Part shown: piece by piece, positions 51,223 to 60,178 of the stretch | How positions within the stretch are numbered: the first letter of the stretch is position 1 | How the letters are laid out: each line of letters starts with the position of its first letter | Origin: Herbaspirillum sp. DW155 | GTDB taxonomy: Bacteria > Pseudomonadota > Gammaproteobacteria > Burkholderiales > Burkholderiaceae_D | Direction of reading: 5' to 3' | NCBI RefSeq assembly: GCF_037076565.1 | Contig: NZ_AP029028.1 | Span: forward strand, 434,001 to 498,000 | DNA length: 64,000 nucleotides | Program-made: the position numbers and the translations under genes | Notes under the pieces: generated by a model | The model's database searches: none | Seen by the model: the letters and a program-made list of their open reading frames with translations, nothing else | Told to the model about the DNA's origin: nothing

Positions 51223-51854
51223 GTAAAGCTCAGATTTCTTTGCGCCAGAAAAACGCTGTTGAGATGGCGATGCAATATGCGCTTGAGCTCAGTTTTGGCG
51301 GCAATGGAGTAAACGCGATTGCCGAGAAGTTCGGTTAGTTTTTTGTGAACGTTACCAAACTGAAGCACCCAATCCAGCGTTACCACAGACTCCACAATTG
51401 GCTGTACTGAGTTCGGGTCATTATCGTAGACATGCTTCTGCCCGTTAAACCACATCCGCGCAAACTTGGCCGATATCGGCCACCCCATCTTCTCCATCGC
51501 CCCCGGAATATCCTGCAGATCAAACACCGGCGGATCCTTGCACTCTTCGAGCACCAGTCCATCGTCGCGTTGCGGGTGTTTGCTGTCGGCCTGTTTTTTG
51601 ACTGCGGCTGCATCCAGTCGTTTCTGCAGGCGCTCCTGCGCTTTGCGTGCCTTGGCCGCCTGTCTGCTCTCAGGCGGGGGTGGTGGCGGAGGCGGCAAGG
51701 GTGTTGCGCCCGGTGCCGGTCGCTCCAGCGATACGGCGCCCTGCGTGGCCAGTGGTACGCACCCGCGCGATCCAGCATAGTGCTGCCAGCGAACCGGCCG
51801 AAACGGCACCGACGAGGATTCCATCCGATAGTAAGGAAGCTTGCGCGTTGCCAT
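51221..51854 (-). pseudogene. DUF6402-like protein, N-terminal part (split by IS)
   Basis: The 5' 634 bases of the interrupted gene, starting MATRKLPYYRMESSS. A proline run (eight or more P near residue 55) is followed by a basic Ala/Lys/Arg/Gln-rich helix. Then comes VFDLQDIPGAMEKMGWPIS, a segment typical of DUF6402, and SVVTLDWVLQFGNVHKKL. Translation now runs into the IS and ends at 51192 with IS-coded RIHFINRVC. The Pro-rich linker plus charged helix suggests an adaptor-like N-terminus joined to the DUF6402 domain. Confidence 0.75.
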
Positions 51855-52076
51855 GGCGATGCTCTAGTCAAAAGAAGAGTCCGCCACGGTACGTGTCGAT
51901 GTTTCCTTGGGTCAATGTTTCGGCGGCTCAGAGCATCGAACTGCAGGCACATCTCGAAAAACTTGGGTGAAAATCGTACTTGACCTCGCTTTGCTCCTGT
52001 AACGCTCATCAAAAACAAAGCGGGCGAAACGCTCTCACGTCCCGCCCGCATGGTTCAAGACTACAACCGCAGCCGC

Positions 52077-52823
52077 TTACAGATACATCCCGCTCTGCCG
52101 CTCCGCTTCCTGCTGGGTCTCCGCCGGCCTGGCCTTTTCGGCGTGGAATTTCTGGATCGCCGCCAGCACTTGCGCAGGCTCGTCGATCACCTGTAGCAGA
52201 TTGACGTCCTTGGGCGAGATCATGCCGTCGTCCACCAGGCGGGTCTTGATCCAGTCCACCAGGCCCGCCCAGAATTCACTACCCACCAGGATCACTGGCA
52301 TCATGCGCGACTTGCCGGTCTGCATCAGGGTCAGCGCTTCGGTCAGTTCATCGAGCGTGCCGAAGCCGCCCGGCAGGACCACATACGCATCGGCATACTT
52401 GACGAAGGCCACCTTGCGCGCGAAGAAATGACGGAAGGACAGCGAGATGTCCTGCCAGGGATTGCCGTGTTGTTCGTGCGGCAATTCGATGTTCAGGCCC
52501 ACCGAAGGCGATGCGCCTTCGTAGGCGCCCTTGTTGGCAGCCTCCATGATGCCGGGCCCGCCACCGGAGATGACGGCGTAGCCCGCGTCGGAGATCAGAC
52601 GGGCGATCTCCACGCATAGTTGATAATGGGGATTGTCGGGCTTGATCCGGGCAGAACCAAAGATGGAAACGGCAGGACGCAGCTCGGAGAGACGTTCGGT
52701 CGATTCGATGAATTCTGCCATAATCGTGAGTACATGCCACGACTCGCGCGCCTTCTTGGCCGTCGCGCGTTCGATGTCCCCTACCTCCCGCAGACGCGGG
52801 ACATTTTTTCCTCTCTGTTCCAT
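52077..52823 (-). CDS. LOG-family Rossmann protein (TIGR00730), cytokinin-riboside-monophosphate hydrolase-like
   Basis: A 248-residue protein with the LOG motifs GGGPGIMEAANKGA and PGGFGTLDE, forming a nucleotide-binding Rossmann fold. LOG proteins remove ribose-5-phosphate from nucleotides such as cytokinin or AMP-like monophosphates; the bacterial substrate is often unclear. The long form (ATG 52823) is favoured because ARESWHVLTIMAEFIE resembles the N-terminus of relatives. A shorter start at 52721 is possible. The long start abuts the polA ATG back to back. Confidence 0.88.
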   Translation of the reverse strand: MEQRGKNVPRLREVGDIERATAKKARESWHVLTIMAEFIESTERLSELRPAVSIFGSARIKPDNPHYQLCVEIARLISDAGYAVISGGGPGIMEAANKGAYEGASPSVGLNIELPHEQHGNPWQDISLSFRHFFARKVAFVKYADAYVVLPGGFGTLDELTEALTLMQTGKSRMMPVILVGSEFWAGLVDWIKTRLVDDGMISPKDVNLLQVIDEPAQVLAAIQKFHAEKARPAETQQEAERQSGMYL

Positions 52824-55586
52824 ATGCAAAAAACCTTGTTGTTAGTTGATGGTTCCAGTTACCTCTATCGCGCATTCCATGCACTGCCCGATATGCGTAA
52901 CGCGGAAGGCGCGCCCACCGGTGCGCTGTACGGCATCATCAATATGCTGCGCCGACTGCGCAACGATTATCCCGCAAGTTACGTGGCCTGTGTGTTCGAT
53001 GCCAAGGGCAAGACTTTCCGTGATGATCTCTATCCCGACTACAAGGCCACCCGCAAATCCATGCCGGAAGACCTGGCATTGCAGATCGAGCCCATCCACG
53101 CCGCCGTGCGTGCACTGGGCTGGCCGATCCTGATGGTCGAAGGTATCGAAGCCGATGACGTCATCGGCACGCTCTCGGTACAAGCCACCGCCGCCGGACT
53201 CGACACCATCGTCTCCACCGGCGACAAGGACATGGCCCAACTGGTCAACGAACACGTTACCTTGGTCAACACGATGAGCAATGAAGTTCTCGACATTGCC
53301 GGCGTGACCGCAAAATTCGGCGTGCCGCCCGAGCGCATCGTCGATTATCTGAGCCTGATCGGTGACACCGTGGACAACGTGCCCGGTGTCGAAAAGTGCG
53401 GCCCCAAGACGGCTGTGAAGTGGCTCTCCGCTTATGGCTCGCTCGATGGCGTCATGGCCAATGCCGACAAGATCACCGGCGTGGTCGGCGAGAACTTGCG
53501 TCGTGCGCTGGACTGGCTGCCGCAAGGCCGCGTGCTGGTGACGGTCAAGACCGATTGCGATCTGTCGGCGCACATGAAGTCCATCCTCGAATCGCTGACC
53601 ATGCAGCCACAGGACAAGGAGGTACTCAAGGATCTCTTCACGCGCTACAACTTCCGCACCTGGCTGCGCGAGCTCAGCGATGGCAGCGAGACGGGGGCAT
53701 CGAAAGCTCCCATGGTGGGAGCATCGGCCGCTGCCGCGCTGGAGGCTCCCGCGCAAGCTGGCCTCTTCGCAGCCGCGCCCAAGGTCGAGTACGAGACCGT
53801 GCTTACCGATGCCCAGCTCGACCAGTGGATCGCACGCATCAATGCCGCTGAACTCACCGCCGTCGATACCGAAACCACGTCGCTCGAAGCCATGCAGGCC
53901 GAGCTGGTCGGCATCTCGCTGTGCTGCGAGCCGGGCCGTGCCGCCTACATTCCGGTGGCGCACAACTACCAGGATGCACCCGAACAATTGTCGCGCGACC
54001 ACGTGCTGGCCAAGCTGAAACCCTGGCTGGAAGACGCCGGCAAGCCCAAGCTCGGCCAGCACCTGAAATACGACAGCCATATCTTCGCCAACTACGGCGT
54101 GCGCCTCGCAGGCGTAAAGCACGACACGCTGCTGGAATCCTACGTCTTCGAATCCCATCGTCCGCACGACATGGACAGCCTGGCCGCGCGCCACCTGGAG
54201 CGCAAGACCATCACCTATGCCGAAGTGTGCGGCAAGGGTGCGTCCCAGATCGGCTTCAATGAAGTGGCCATCGAGCGCGCCACCGAATACGCCGCCGAAG
54301 ATGCGGAAGTCACGCTGGCCCTGCATCACGCCATGTGGCCGCAGATCGAGCATGACGACAAGCTGCGTTTCATCTACGAGAAGATCGAAGTCCCGACCTC
54401 GGTGGTGCTGCAGAAGATCGAACGCAATGGCGTGCTCATCGACAGCGACCGCCTGGGCCAGCAATCGCACGACCTCGGAAAGCGCATGCTGGAAATCGAA
54501 CAGCAGGCCTATGAGCTGGCCGGCCAGCCCTTCAACCTGAATTCGCCCAAGCAGCTGGGCGAAATCCTGTTCGGCAAGCTGGAACTGCCGGTGGTCAAGA
54601 AGACCGCTTCGGGCGCGCCTTCCACGGATGAAGAAGTGCTGCAGAAACTGGCCGAGGATTATCCGCTGCCCAAGGTGCTGCTGGACTATCGCGGCCTGGC
54701 CAAGCTCAAGTCCACCTACACCGACAAGCTGCCCAAGATGATCAATCCGGCCACCGGCCGCGTGCATACCAACTATGCGCAGGCGGTGGCAGTCACCGGT
54801 CGCCTGTCCTCCAATGAACCCAACCTGCAGAACATCCCGATCCGCACCGCCGAAGGTCGTCGCATCCGCGAAGCCTTCGTCGCGCCCGAAGGCAGCGTGA
54901 TCGTCTCGGCCGACTATTCGCAGATCGAGCTGCGCATCATGGCGCATATCTCCGAAGACGAGAACATGTTGAAAGCCTTCGCCAACAACGAAGACATCCA
55001 CCGCGCCACCGCCGCCGAAATCTTCGGCATCGCGCCCGAGCAGGTCGAGTCCGAGCAGCGCCGCTATGCCAAGGTCATCAACTTCGGCCTGATCTACGGC
55101 ATGAGCGCTTTCGGACTGGCCGGCAACCTGGGCATCGAACGTGCGGCCGCGCAGATGTACATCGACAAGTACTTCATGCGCTTCTCGGGCGTGAAGCGCT
55201 ACATGGATGAGACGCGCTTGCAGGCCAAGGCGCGCGGCTATGTGGAAACCGTGTTCGGTCGCCGCCTGTGGCTGCCCGAGATCAATTCGCCCAACGGTCC
55301 GCGCAGACAGGGTGCCGAGCGTGCGGCGATCAATGCGCCCATGCAGGGCACCGCGGCCGACCTCATCAAGCTGGCCATGATCGCCGTGCAGGACTGGCTG
55401 GAATCGACCGGCATGCAAAGCCGCATGATCATGCAGGTGCACGATGAACTGGTGTTGGAAGTCCCGCAAGAGGAGCTGGCCACAGTGCGTGAAAAGCTGC
55501 CCGAACTGATGAAAAATGTTGCGGAGCTGAAAGTTCCCTTGCTTGCCGAGGTCGGAATCGGTAAGAATTGGGACGAAGCGCATTAA
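52824..55586 (+). CDS. polA: DNA polymerase I
   Basis: 920 residues with all three activities. The 5'-3' exonuclease domain covers residues about 1-290 (LLLVDGSSYLYRAFHA, EADDVIGTL, GDKDMAQLV). The 3'-5' proofreading domain is intact with VDTETTSLE at about residue 350. The polymerase domain has motif A SADYSQIELRIMAHIS, the O-helix RRYAKVINFGLIYGMSAFGLA and motif C QVHDELVLEV. Gap filling in repair and Okazaki primer removal are its roles. Start MQKTLLLVDGSS is canonical; the frame extends upstream only across the divergent LOG gene. Confidence 0.97.
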   Translation: MQKTLLLVDGSSYLYRAFHALPDMRNAEGAPTGALYGIINMLRRLRNDYPASYVACVFDAKGKTFRDDLYPDYKATRKSMPEDLALQIEPIHAAVRALGWPILMVEGIEADDVIGTLSVQATAAGLDTIVSTGDKDMAQLVNEHVTLVNTMSNEVLDIAGVTAKFGVPPERIVDYLSLIGDTVDNVPGVEKCGPKTAVKWLSAYGSLDGVMANADKITGVVGENLRRALDWLPQGRVLVTVKTDCDLSAHMKSILESLTMQPQDKEVLKDLFTRYNFRTWLRELSDGSETGASKAPMVGASAAAALEAPAQAGLFAAAPKVEYETVLTDAQLDQWIARINAAELTAVDTETTSLEAMQAELVGISLCCEPGRAAYIPVAHNYQDAPEQLSRDHVLAKLKPWLEDAGKPKLGQHLKYDSHIFANYGVRLAGVKHDTLLESYVFESHRPHDMDSLAARHLERKTITYAEVCGKGASQIGFNEVAIERATEYAAEDAEVTLALHHAMWPQIEHDDKLRFIYEKIEVPTSVVLQKIERNGVLIDSDRLGQQSHDLGKRMLEIEQQAYELAGQPFNLNSPKQLGEILFGKLELPVVKKTASGAPSTDEEVLQKLAEDYPLPKVLLDYRGLAKLKSTYTDKLPKMINPATGRVHTNYAQAVAVTGRLSSNEPNLQNIPIRTAEGRRIREAFVAPEGSVIVSADYSQIELRIMAHISEDENMLKAFANNEDIHRATAAEIFGIAPEQVESEQRRYAKVINFGLIYGMSAFGLAGNLGIERAAAQMYIDKYFMRFSGVKRYMDETRLQAKARGYVETVFGRRLWLPEINSPNGPRRQGAERAAINAPMQGTAADLIKLAMIAVQDWLESTGMQSRMIMQVHDELVLEVPQEELATVREKLPELMKNVAELKVPLLAEVGIGKNWDEAH

Positions 55587-55943
55587 GGACGAAGTGCATT
55601 AATCTTCACTACCCTTACACGGGCAAGCGGTATTGCGCCGCTTGGCAGTGCAGGGGCGTGAAGGATTAGGCAAAAATACAAGATTGACAGGCAAGCAAGT
55701 CAGCCGATGTCAGCACTGAACGATCAGGACAAGCAGACCGGCGCCATCACCGCAGCCAGACCAGGACGGGACGGTGCCCTGGGTGAAACCGGACGAAGAC
55801 CGGGCAACCGAGGCTGAGGCAGGGAAGCAGCAGGGTAGGGGACACGCACATTCGTTACTGGCCATGACCGCTCGCGCGGTCTGTGGTGCTCGTCATCTCT
55901 GTCTTTGCGCCCGGCCTCCGATGAACACATGGGAGGAGACGTC
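55587..55943. other. Intergenic region before chemoreceptor gene
   Basis: 357 bases with no convincing gene. It contains a 7-bp hairpin (55624-55630 with 55638-55644) shortly after polA but no T-run, so termination there is uncertain. The chemoreceptor promoter should lie here; no clear sigma-70 or sigma-28 boxes stand out. Confidence 0.5.
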
Positions 55944-57632
55944 ATGAAGTCAGCAATGAAAGTGGGCACGCGCCTGGGACTCGGGTTTGCGTGGGTGGTC
56001 TTGCTGCTGGTGCTGGTGACCGGCTTTGGTATCTACAACATGCACCAGGTGCAGGGGCGCTTCACCCACGTGGTCGAGGTCAAGAACCCCGAGAGCGCGC
56101 TGGTCAAGGAAATGCTGGAGACGGTCGGCGAGCGCTCCATCTCGCTGCGCAACCTGATGCTGCCTGCCGCGCCCGACGACGTGGACATCGAGGCCAAGTA
56201 CATCGAAGCCCAGACCCTCCAATACCAGGCCGCCGCGCAGAAGCTGCAACAGCTCTTTGCCGACTCCGCCGATACCAGCGAGGAAGAAAAGGCGGCCCTG
56301 CCGAAGATCCAGGCGCAGGCGGCTACTGCCGAAAAACTCATCAACGAGGCCGTCGAATTCGGCAAGCGGCGCGAAGCCTATGAACTGGCGCAATTCCTGA
56401 AGGAGCAATACCTGCCGGTGCAGAAATCCTGGCAGGTCGAGTTGAAGGCCCTGGCCGCGCTGGAAGATAAGCTCAACCGCGAAGCCGCCGACAGCAGTGC
56501 CATTGCCTACGGTCATGCGCGTTTGCTGATGCTGGTGCTTAGCGCCATCGGCGTGGTCACCGCCATCCTGGCGGCGTTCTGGATCACGCGGCAGATCCTG
56601 CACAAGCTGGGCGGCGAGCCGGATTACGCCGTGCAGATCGCCGGCCAGATTGCCGAAGGCGACCTGGCCGTCGTGATCGATACCCGCGCCGGCGACAAGG
56701 ACAGCCTGCTGGCCGCCATGGGCGTGATGCGCGACAAGCTCGCCGCCATCGTCTCTGAAGTGCGGCGTGGCTCGGAGACCATCACCGCGGCCTCTACCGA
56801 GATCGCCCGCGGCAATCTCGACCTCTCATCCCGCACCGAGCAGCAGGCCGGTGCACTTGAGGAAACCGCATCCTCGATGGAACAGCTCAATTCCACCGTC
56901 AAGCAGAATGCCGAGAATGCGCATCAGGCCAACGATCTGGCGCTGGCCGCTTCCGACGTGGCGGTGCAGGGCGGCAGCATCGTGTCGCAGGTGGTTCAGA
57001 CCATGCAGTCCATCAATGCCTCTTCGCAGAAGGTGGCCGATATCGTCAGCGTGATCGATGGCATTGCCTTCCAGACCAATATCCTCGCGCTCAACGCGGC
57101 GGTCGAAGCCGCGCGTGCCGGCGAACAGGGGCGCGGCTTTGCGGTGGTCGCCTCCGAAGTACGTTCGCTGGCGCAGCGCTCGGCCTCGGCGGCCAAGGAA
57201 ATCAAGGTGCTCATCGGCGACTCCGTGGGCAAGGTGGAAAACGGCAGCAAGCTGGTCGAGCAGGCCGGCAGCACCATGACCGAGATCGTCACCAGCATCC
57301 GCCGCGTCACCGACGTGATGACCGAGATCACCCATGCCAACCGCGAGCAGAGCAGCGGCATCGAGCAGGTCAACGAAGCCATCATCCAAATCGACGACAT
57401 GACGCAGCAGAATGCCGCGCTGGTCGAACAGGCCGCCGCCGCTGCCCGCCAGCTGCAGGAACAGGCGGCCGGTTTGCAGCAGCTGGTGAGCGTGTTCCGC
57501 ATCGACCCGGCGCAGGCGCGGGTGGCTACGGCCTCATACGGTCAGCCTGAGGCGGCCGCGCGCATCATCGATGTAACGCCCGCGGCACCTGGCCTGCCGG
57601 CCGGCAGCGCGACGCTGGCGGCGCAGGGCTGA
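55944..57632 (+). CDS. Methyl-accepting chemotaxis protein with periplasmic four-helix sensor
   Basis: A 562-residue transmembrane chemoreceptor. TM1 is about residues 10-30 ([19 protein letters not shown]), a periplasmic helical domain with the MCP-like SLRNLML segment follows to about 190, and TM2 is near 193-215. A HAMP region and the signalling tip [24 protein letters not shown] follow. The C-terminus is Ala/Pro-rich without a CheR pentapeptide. Ligand unknown. Start at 55944 has an excellent GGAGGAG upstream. Confidence 0.94.
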   Translation: MKSAMKVGTRLGLGFAWVVLLLVLVTGFGIYNMHQVQGRFTHVVEVKNPESALVKEMLETVGERSISLRNLMLPAAPDDVDIEAKYIEAQTLQYQAAAQKLQQLFADSADTSEEEKAALPKIQAQAATAEKLINEAVEFGKRREAYELAQFLKEQYLPVQKSWQVELKALAALEDKLNREAADSSAIAYGHARLLMLVLSAIGVVTAILAAFWITRQILHKLGGEPDYAVQIAGQIAEGDLAVVIDTRAGDKDSLLAAMGVMRDKLAAIVSEVRRGSETITAASTEIARGNLDLSSRTEQQAGALEETASSMEQLNSTVKQNAENAHQANDLALAASDVAVQGGSIVSQVVQTMQSINASSQKVADIVSVIDGIAFQTNILALNAAVEAARAGEQGRGFAVVASEVRSLAQRSASAAKEIKVLIGDSVGKVENGSKLVEQAGSTMTEIVTSIRRVTDVMTEITHANREQSSGIEQVNEAIIQIDDMTQQNAALVEQAAAAARQLQEQAAGLQQLVSVFRIDPAQARVATASYGQPEAAARIIDVTPAAPGLPAGSATLAAQG

Positions 57633-57804
57633 AGCCCGCCCGGCGCGTCGCGCGGATTGCGGTTAGACTCCGGCAGGGATGCGCCGGATTGCCTCCGGTG
57701 ATCCCGATGAAAGCGGTCCGCACGGGCCGTTTTTTCTGGATGCCCTCGCTTCCCGCATCATGTCCACCACAACGAGGCCAAGTGCCATCACGATGGAGAA
57801 CCCG

Positions 57805-58689
57805 ATGAACGATCTTCGCAATGATTTCAACAGCCTGCTGGGGCAGAGCAAGCTGTCCGGCAACGCTGATCGCCGCACCTTCCTCAAGACCGCACTGGGC
57901 ACCGGCTTTGCTGCGGCCGTCCTGCCGGTGTGTGCGCAGACCATGATCAAGACCGATACCCAAGGCCTGAGCGCAGGCGAGGTGTCCATCGAGATCAACG
58001 GCCAGCGCGTGCCGGCCTATCGCGCCCAGCCCGAGGGCAAGACCGGCTTGCCGGTCATGATCGTGGTGTCCGAGATCTTCGGCGTGCATGAGCACATCGC
58101 CGATATCGCGCGTCGCTTCGCCAAGCTGGGCTATCTGGCCATTGCGCCGGACTTCTTCGTGCGTCAGGGTAATCCCATGGCCTATACCTCCATTGCCGAG
58201 CTGCAGAAGGACATCATTTCCAAGGTACCGGATGCGCAGGTGATGGGCGACATCGATGCCTATGTAAAGTGGGCCGGCGAAAACGGCGGCGACCTGAACC
58301 ATCTGGGCATCAATGGCTTTTGCTGGGGTGGCCGCATCGTCTGGCTCTACAGTGCCTACAATCCCAAGGTCAAGGCCGGCGCGGCCTGGTATGGCCGCCT
58401 GGTGGGCGAGAAGAGCCCACTGTTCCCCGTGCAGCCCATCGATATCGCGCCGGTGCTGAAGACGCCGGTCATCGGACTCTATGGCGGCAAAGACCAGGGT
58501 ATCCCGGTCTCTACCGTGGAGCAGATGAAGGAAGCGCTGCAGAAGGCGGGCAACCAGTCGGAATTCCACGTCTATATGAATTCAGGCCATGCCTTCAATG
58601 CCGATTACCGTCCCAGCTACGTGGAGGCCGATGCCAGGGATGCCTGGAGCAAGGTCGTGGCTTTCTTCAGGCAGCACGGGGTAGCGTGA
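57805..58689 (+). CDS. Dienelactone hydrolase family protein with Tat-like signal
   Basis: A 294-residue alpha/beta hydrolase of the dienelactone hydrolase family. The triad is C173 (GFCWGG), D230 (GGKDQG) and H262 (SGHAF). The N-terminus has RRTFLK followed by a hydrophobic ALGTGFAAAVLPVCA stretch, a plausible twin-arginine export signal, so the enzyme may act in the periplasm. Annotated as carboxymethylenebutenolidase in relatives, but no chlorocatechol pathway genes are here and the natural substrate is unknown. Start at 57805 is supported by GGAG. Confidence 0.88.
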   Translation: MNDLRNDFNSLLGQSKLSGNADRRTFLKTALGTGFAAAVLPVCAQTMIKTDTQGLSAGEVSIEINGQRVPAYRAQPEGKTGLPVMIVVSEIFGVHEHIADIARRFAKLGYLAIAPDFFVRQGNPMAYTSIAELQKDIISKVPDAQVMGDIDAYVKWAGENGGDLNHLGINGFCWGGRIVWLYSAYNPKVKAGAAWYGRLVGEKSPLFPVQPIDIAPVLKTPVIGLYGGKDQGIPVSTVEQMKEALQKAGNQSEFHVYMNSGHAFNADYRPSYVEADARDAWSKVVAFFRQHGVA

Positions 58690-58714
58690 TGCGATAGTGT
58701 GGCCGAGCTTCTTG

Positions 58715-58754
58715 TTGGTGCGCTTCTGATGCAGATCAAGGCAGGGCGCACCAA
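58715..58754. promoter_or_regulatory. Inverted repeat upstream of sigma-54 promoter (candidate enhancer site)
   Basis: TTGGTGCGC (58715-58723) and GCGCACCAA (58746-58754) form perfect 9-bp arms with 22 bases between. They lie about 120-155 bases before the -24 element, the usual distance for enhancer-binding proteins such as NtrC. The arms contain GGTGC/GCACC, the half-sites of NtrC operators, though the spacing is wider than the classical one. Function inferred. Confidence 0.4.
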
Positions 58755-58776
58755 GATGTGCAGCGCGATGAGGCAG

Positions 58777-58801
58777 GGGACGGTGATGGCCGTCCCTTTT
58801 T
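58777..58801 (+). terminator. Terminator after dienelactone hydrolase gene
   Basis: A 7-bp GC-rich stem (58777-58783 with 58790-58796), 6-base loop and T5 run, about 90 bases after the hydrolase stop. It isolates the following cluster from read-through. Confidence 0.85.
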
Positions 58802-59109
58802 CATTGGCACGCGGAAAAAAACACATGGGTATACCACGTGAAAGCCAGTCGATCAGAGGCGATCCGGCCTTGGCACGCGGTTTGCTAATCAAGCTTTTGA
58901 GTAGAAGCGGCTAGCAGTCGGTAACGAAAACACTTACCTTCTTGCGGGGCATTGCTCGTGACGCCATCGGCATGCGCCGATGGTCCCTCTCTTTGGACAG
59001 GACACGAGACCATGCCTATTGCCCACGCGCTTGCTCTTTCCTTGTTGCCGTTTTCTGCGGCATTCCCCTTGATCCGTCTGCGTCGGCGCACTGCCCTGCG
59101 AGGTGCGCC
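58802..59109. other. Leader region before the reductase gene
   Basis: About 300 bases with no convincing gene. It holds the sigma-54-like promoter and, downstream in the predicted leader, a perfect 8-bp hairpin (58964-58971 with 58976-58983). Nothing else is recognised. Confidence 0.6.
58870..58886 (+). promoter_or_regulatory. Sigma-54 (RpoN) promoter
   Basis: TTGGCACGCGGTTTGCT matches YTGGCACGRNNNTTGCW at every position except the purine. The invariant GG (58872-58873) and GC (58884-58885) are 12 bp apart, as required. The predicted start is near 58897, about 210 bases before the reductase gene. Sigma-54 promoters need an ATP-driven enhancer-binding activator and often serve nitrogen assimilation. 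Confidence 0.78.
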
Positions 59110-60126
59110 ATGAACGCCGTCATCGACCGTTTCGATGGCCGTACAGCCGCCTCCACCCTGGCCTTGCGGGTGAGGGCCGTGCGCAAGGCTGCTGCGGACA
59201 TCCGTCTGTTCGAACTGGTATCGGCCGATGGCAATGCACTGCCGCCCTGGTCGCCGGGCGCGCATCTGCGGCTGCATCTGCCGCACGGACTGGTACGCGC
59301 CTATTCGCTCTGCAATACCCCGCAACAGCGTGATTGCTATGTCATTGCAGTCAAGCGTGAGCCTGCTTCGCGTGGCGGTTCCGCCTTCCTGCATGAACAG
59401 GTGGAGGAGGGCGCCACGCTCACGGCAGCGCCGCCCGTCAACGCCTTCCCCTTGCTCGCCGATGCGCGCGCGCCGCTGCTGCTGGCGGCCGGCATCGGCA
59501 TCACGCCGCTGCATGCGATGGCCGCCGAGCTGGCCGCGCAAGGCATCCGGCATCGCCTGCATTACTTCGCACGCACTCTGGCGCATGCGGCTTTCTTCCA
59601 CGAACTGGCCGCTTGCTCGCAAGGCATGTCCCTGCATCTGGGCCTGGATGACGCCCAGACCGCAGGCGCCATTGCGGCGGCGCTGGCGGCGGTGCCGCGT
59701 TCCTCGCCGCTGTATGTCTGCGGACCTGCGCCCTTCATCGGAGCCGCGCGCAGCCATGCGCAGCAGGCAGGGTGGCGCGAGCAGGACATCCACTTCGAAT
59801 TGTTTGCCGCGTCCGCGAAGGACGCTGCGGATACCCCATCAACGGAGCCGATGCAAGAGCATCCCTTCGAGCTGGTGCTGCAGCGTTCCGGCCTGCGCTG
59901 CGAGGTGCAGCCGGGCCAGAGCATCGTCGCCGCAGCGGCGCAGCTGGGCGTGGTGATCGGCACCTCCTGCGGCGAGGGTTTCTGCGGCAGTTGCGAGAGC
60001 ACCGTGCTGGAAGGCCAGCCCTGGCATCGCGACAGCGTGCTCTCGGCGGCCGAGCGTGCCAGCGGACGCCGCATCCTGCCGTGCGTGTCGCGCTGCGCGG
60101 GCGCGCGGCTGGTGCTGGATCTGTGA
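59110..60126 (+). CDS. Class IA oxygenase reductase (FNR-like plus plant-type 2Fe-2S)
   Basis: A 338-residue electron-transfer protein of the phthalate dioxygenase reductase/VanB type. The N-terminal flavin domain has VRAYSLCN (flavin binding) and the NAD domain has LAAGIGITPLHAM and YVCGPAPFI. The C-terminal ferredoxin domain ligands are C287, C292, C295 and C325 (GTSCGEGFCGSC and LPCVSRC). It would pass electrons from NADH to the Rieske oxygenase encoded at 62330. First gene after the sigma-54 promoter. Start ATG 59110 with AGGTG nearby. Confidence 0.9.
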   Translation: MNAVIDRFDGRTAASTLALRVRAVRKAAADIRLFELVSADGNALPPWSPGAHLRLHLPHGLVRAYSLCNTPQQRDCYVIAVKREPASRGGSAFLHEQVEEGATLTAAPPVNAFPLLADARAPLLLAAGIGITPLHAMAAELAAQGIRHRLHYFARTLAHAAFFHELAACSQGMSLHLGLDDAQTAGAIAAALAAVPRSSPLYVCGPAPFIGAARSHAQQAGWREQDIHFELFAASAKDAADTPSTEPMQEHPFELVLQRSGLRCEVQPGQSIVAAAAQLGVVIGTSCGEGFCGSCESTVLEGQPWHRDSVLSAAERASGRRILPCVSRCAGARLVLDL

Positions 60127-60178
60127 TGTCGGTCTGTGTTTTGTCAGTGCAAGTTCAACCCACCTGGAGAGGAAGGCT

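Noticed and set aside
52842-55583. 913-codon open frame antisense to polA
   Set aside because: Same shadow effect; no domain, no ribosome site, and the sense frame is a complete DNA polymerase I.
55690-55712. GCCGATGT as part of a sigma-28 chemotaxis promoter
   Set aside because: The -10 half fits but the bases at the expected distance (TTGACAGG) do not resemble TAAAGTTT.
58699-58914. 71-codon frame after the dienelactone hydrolase gene
   Set aside because: It runs through a strong terminator and the sigma-54 promoter, so it is not a plausible gene.
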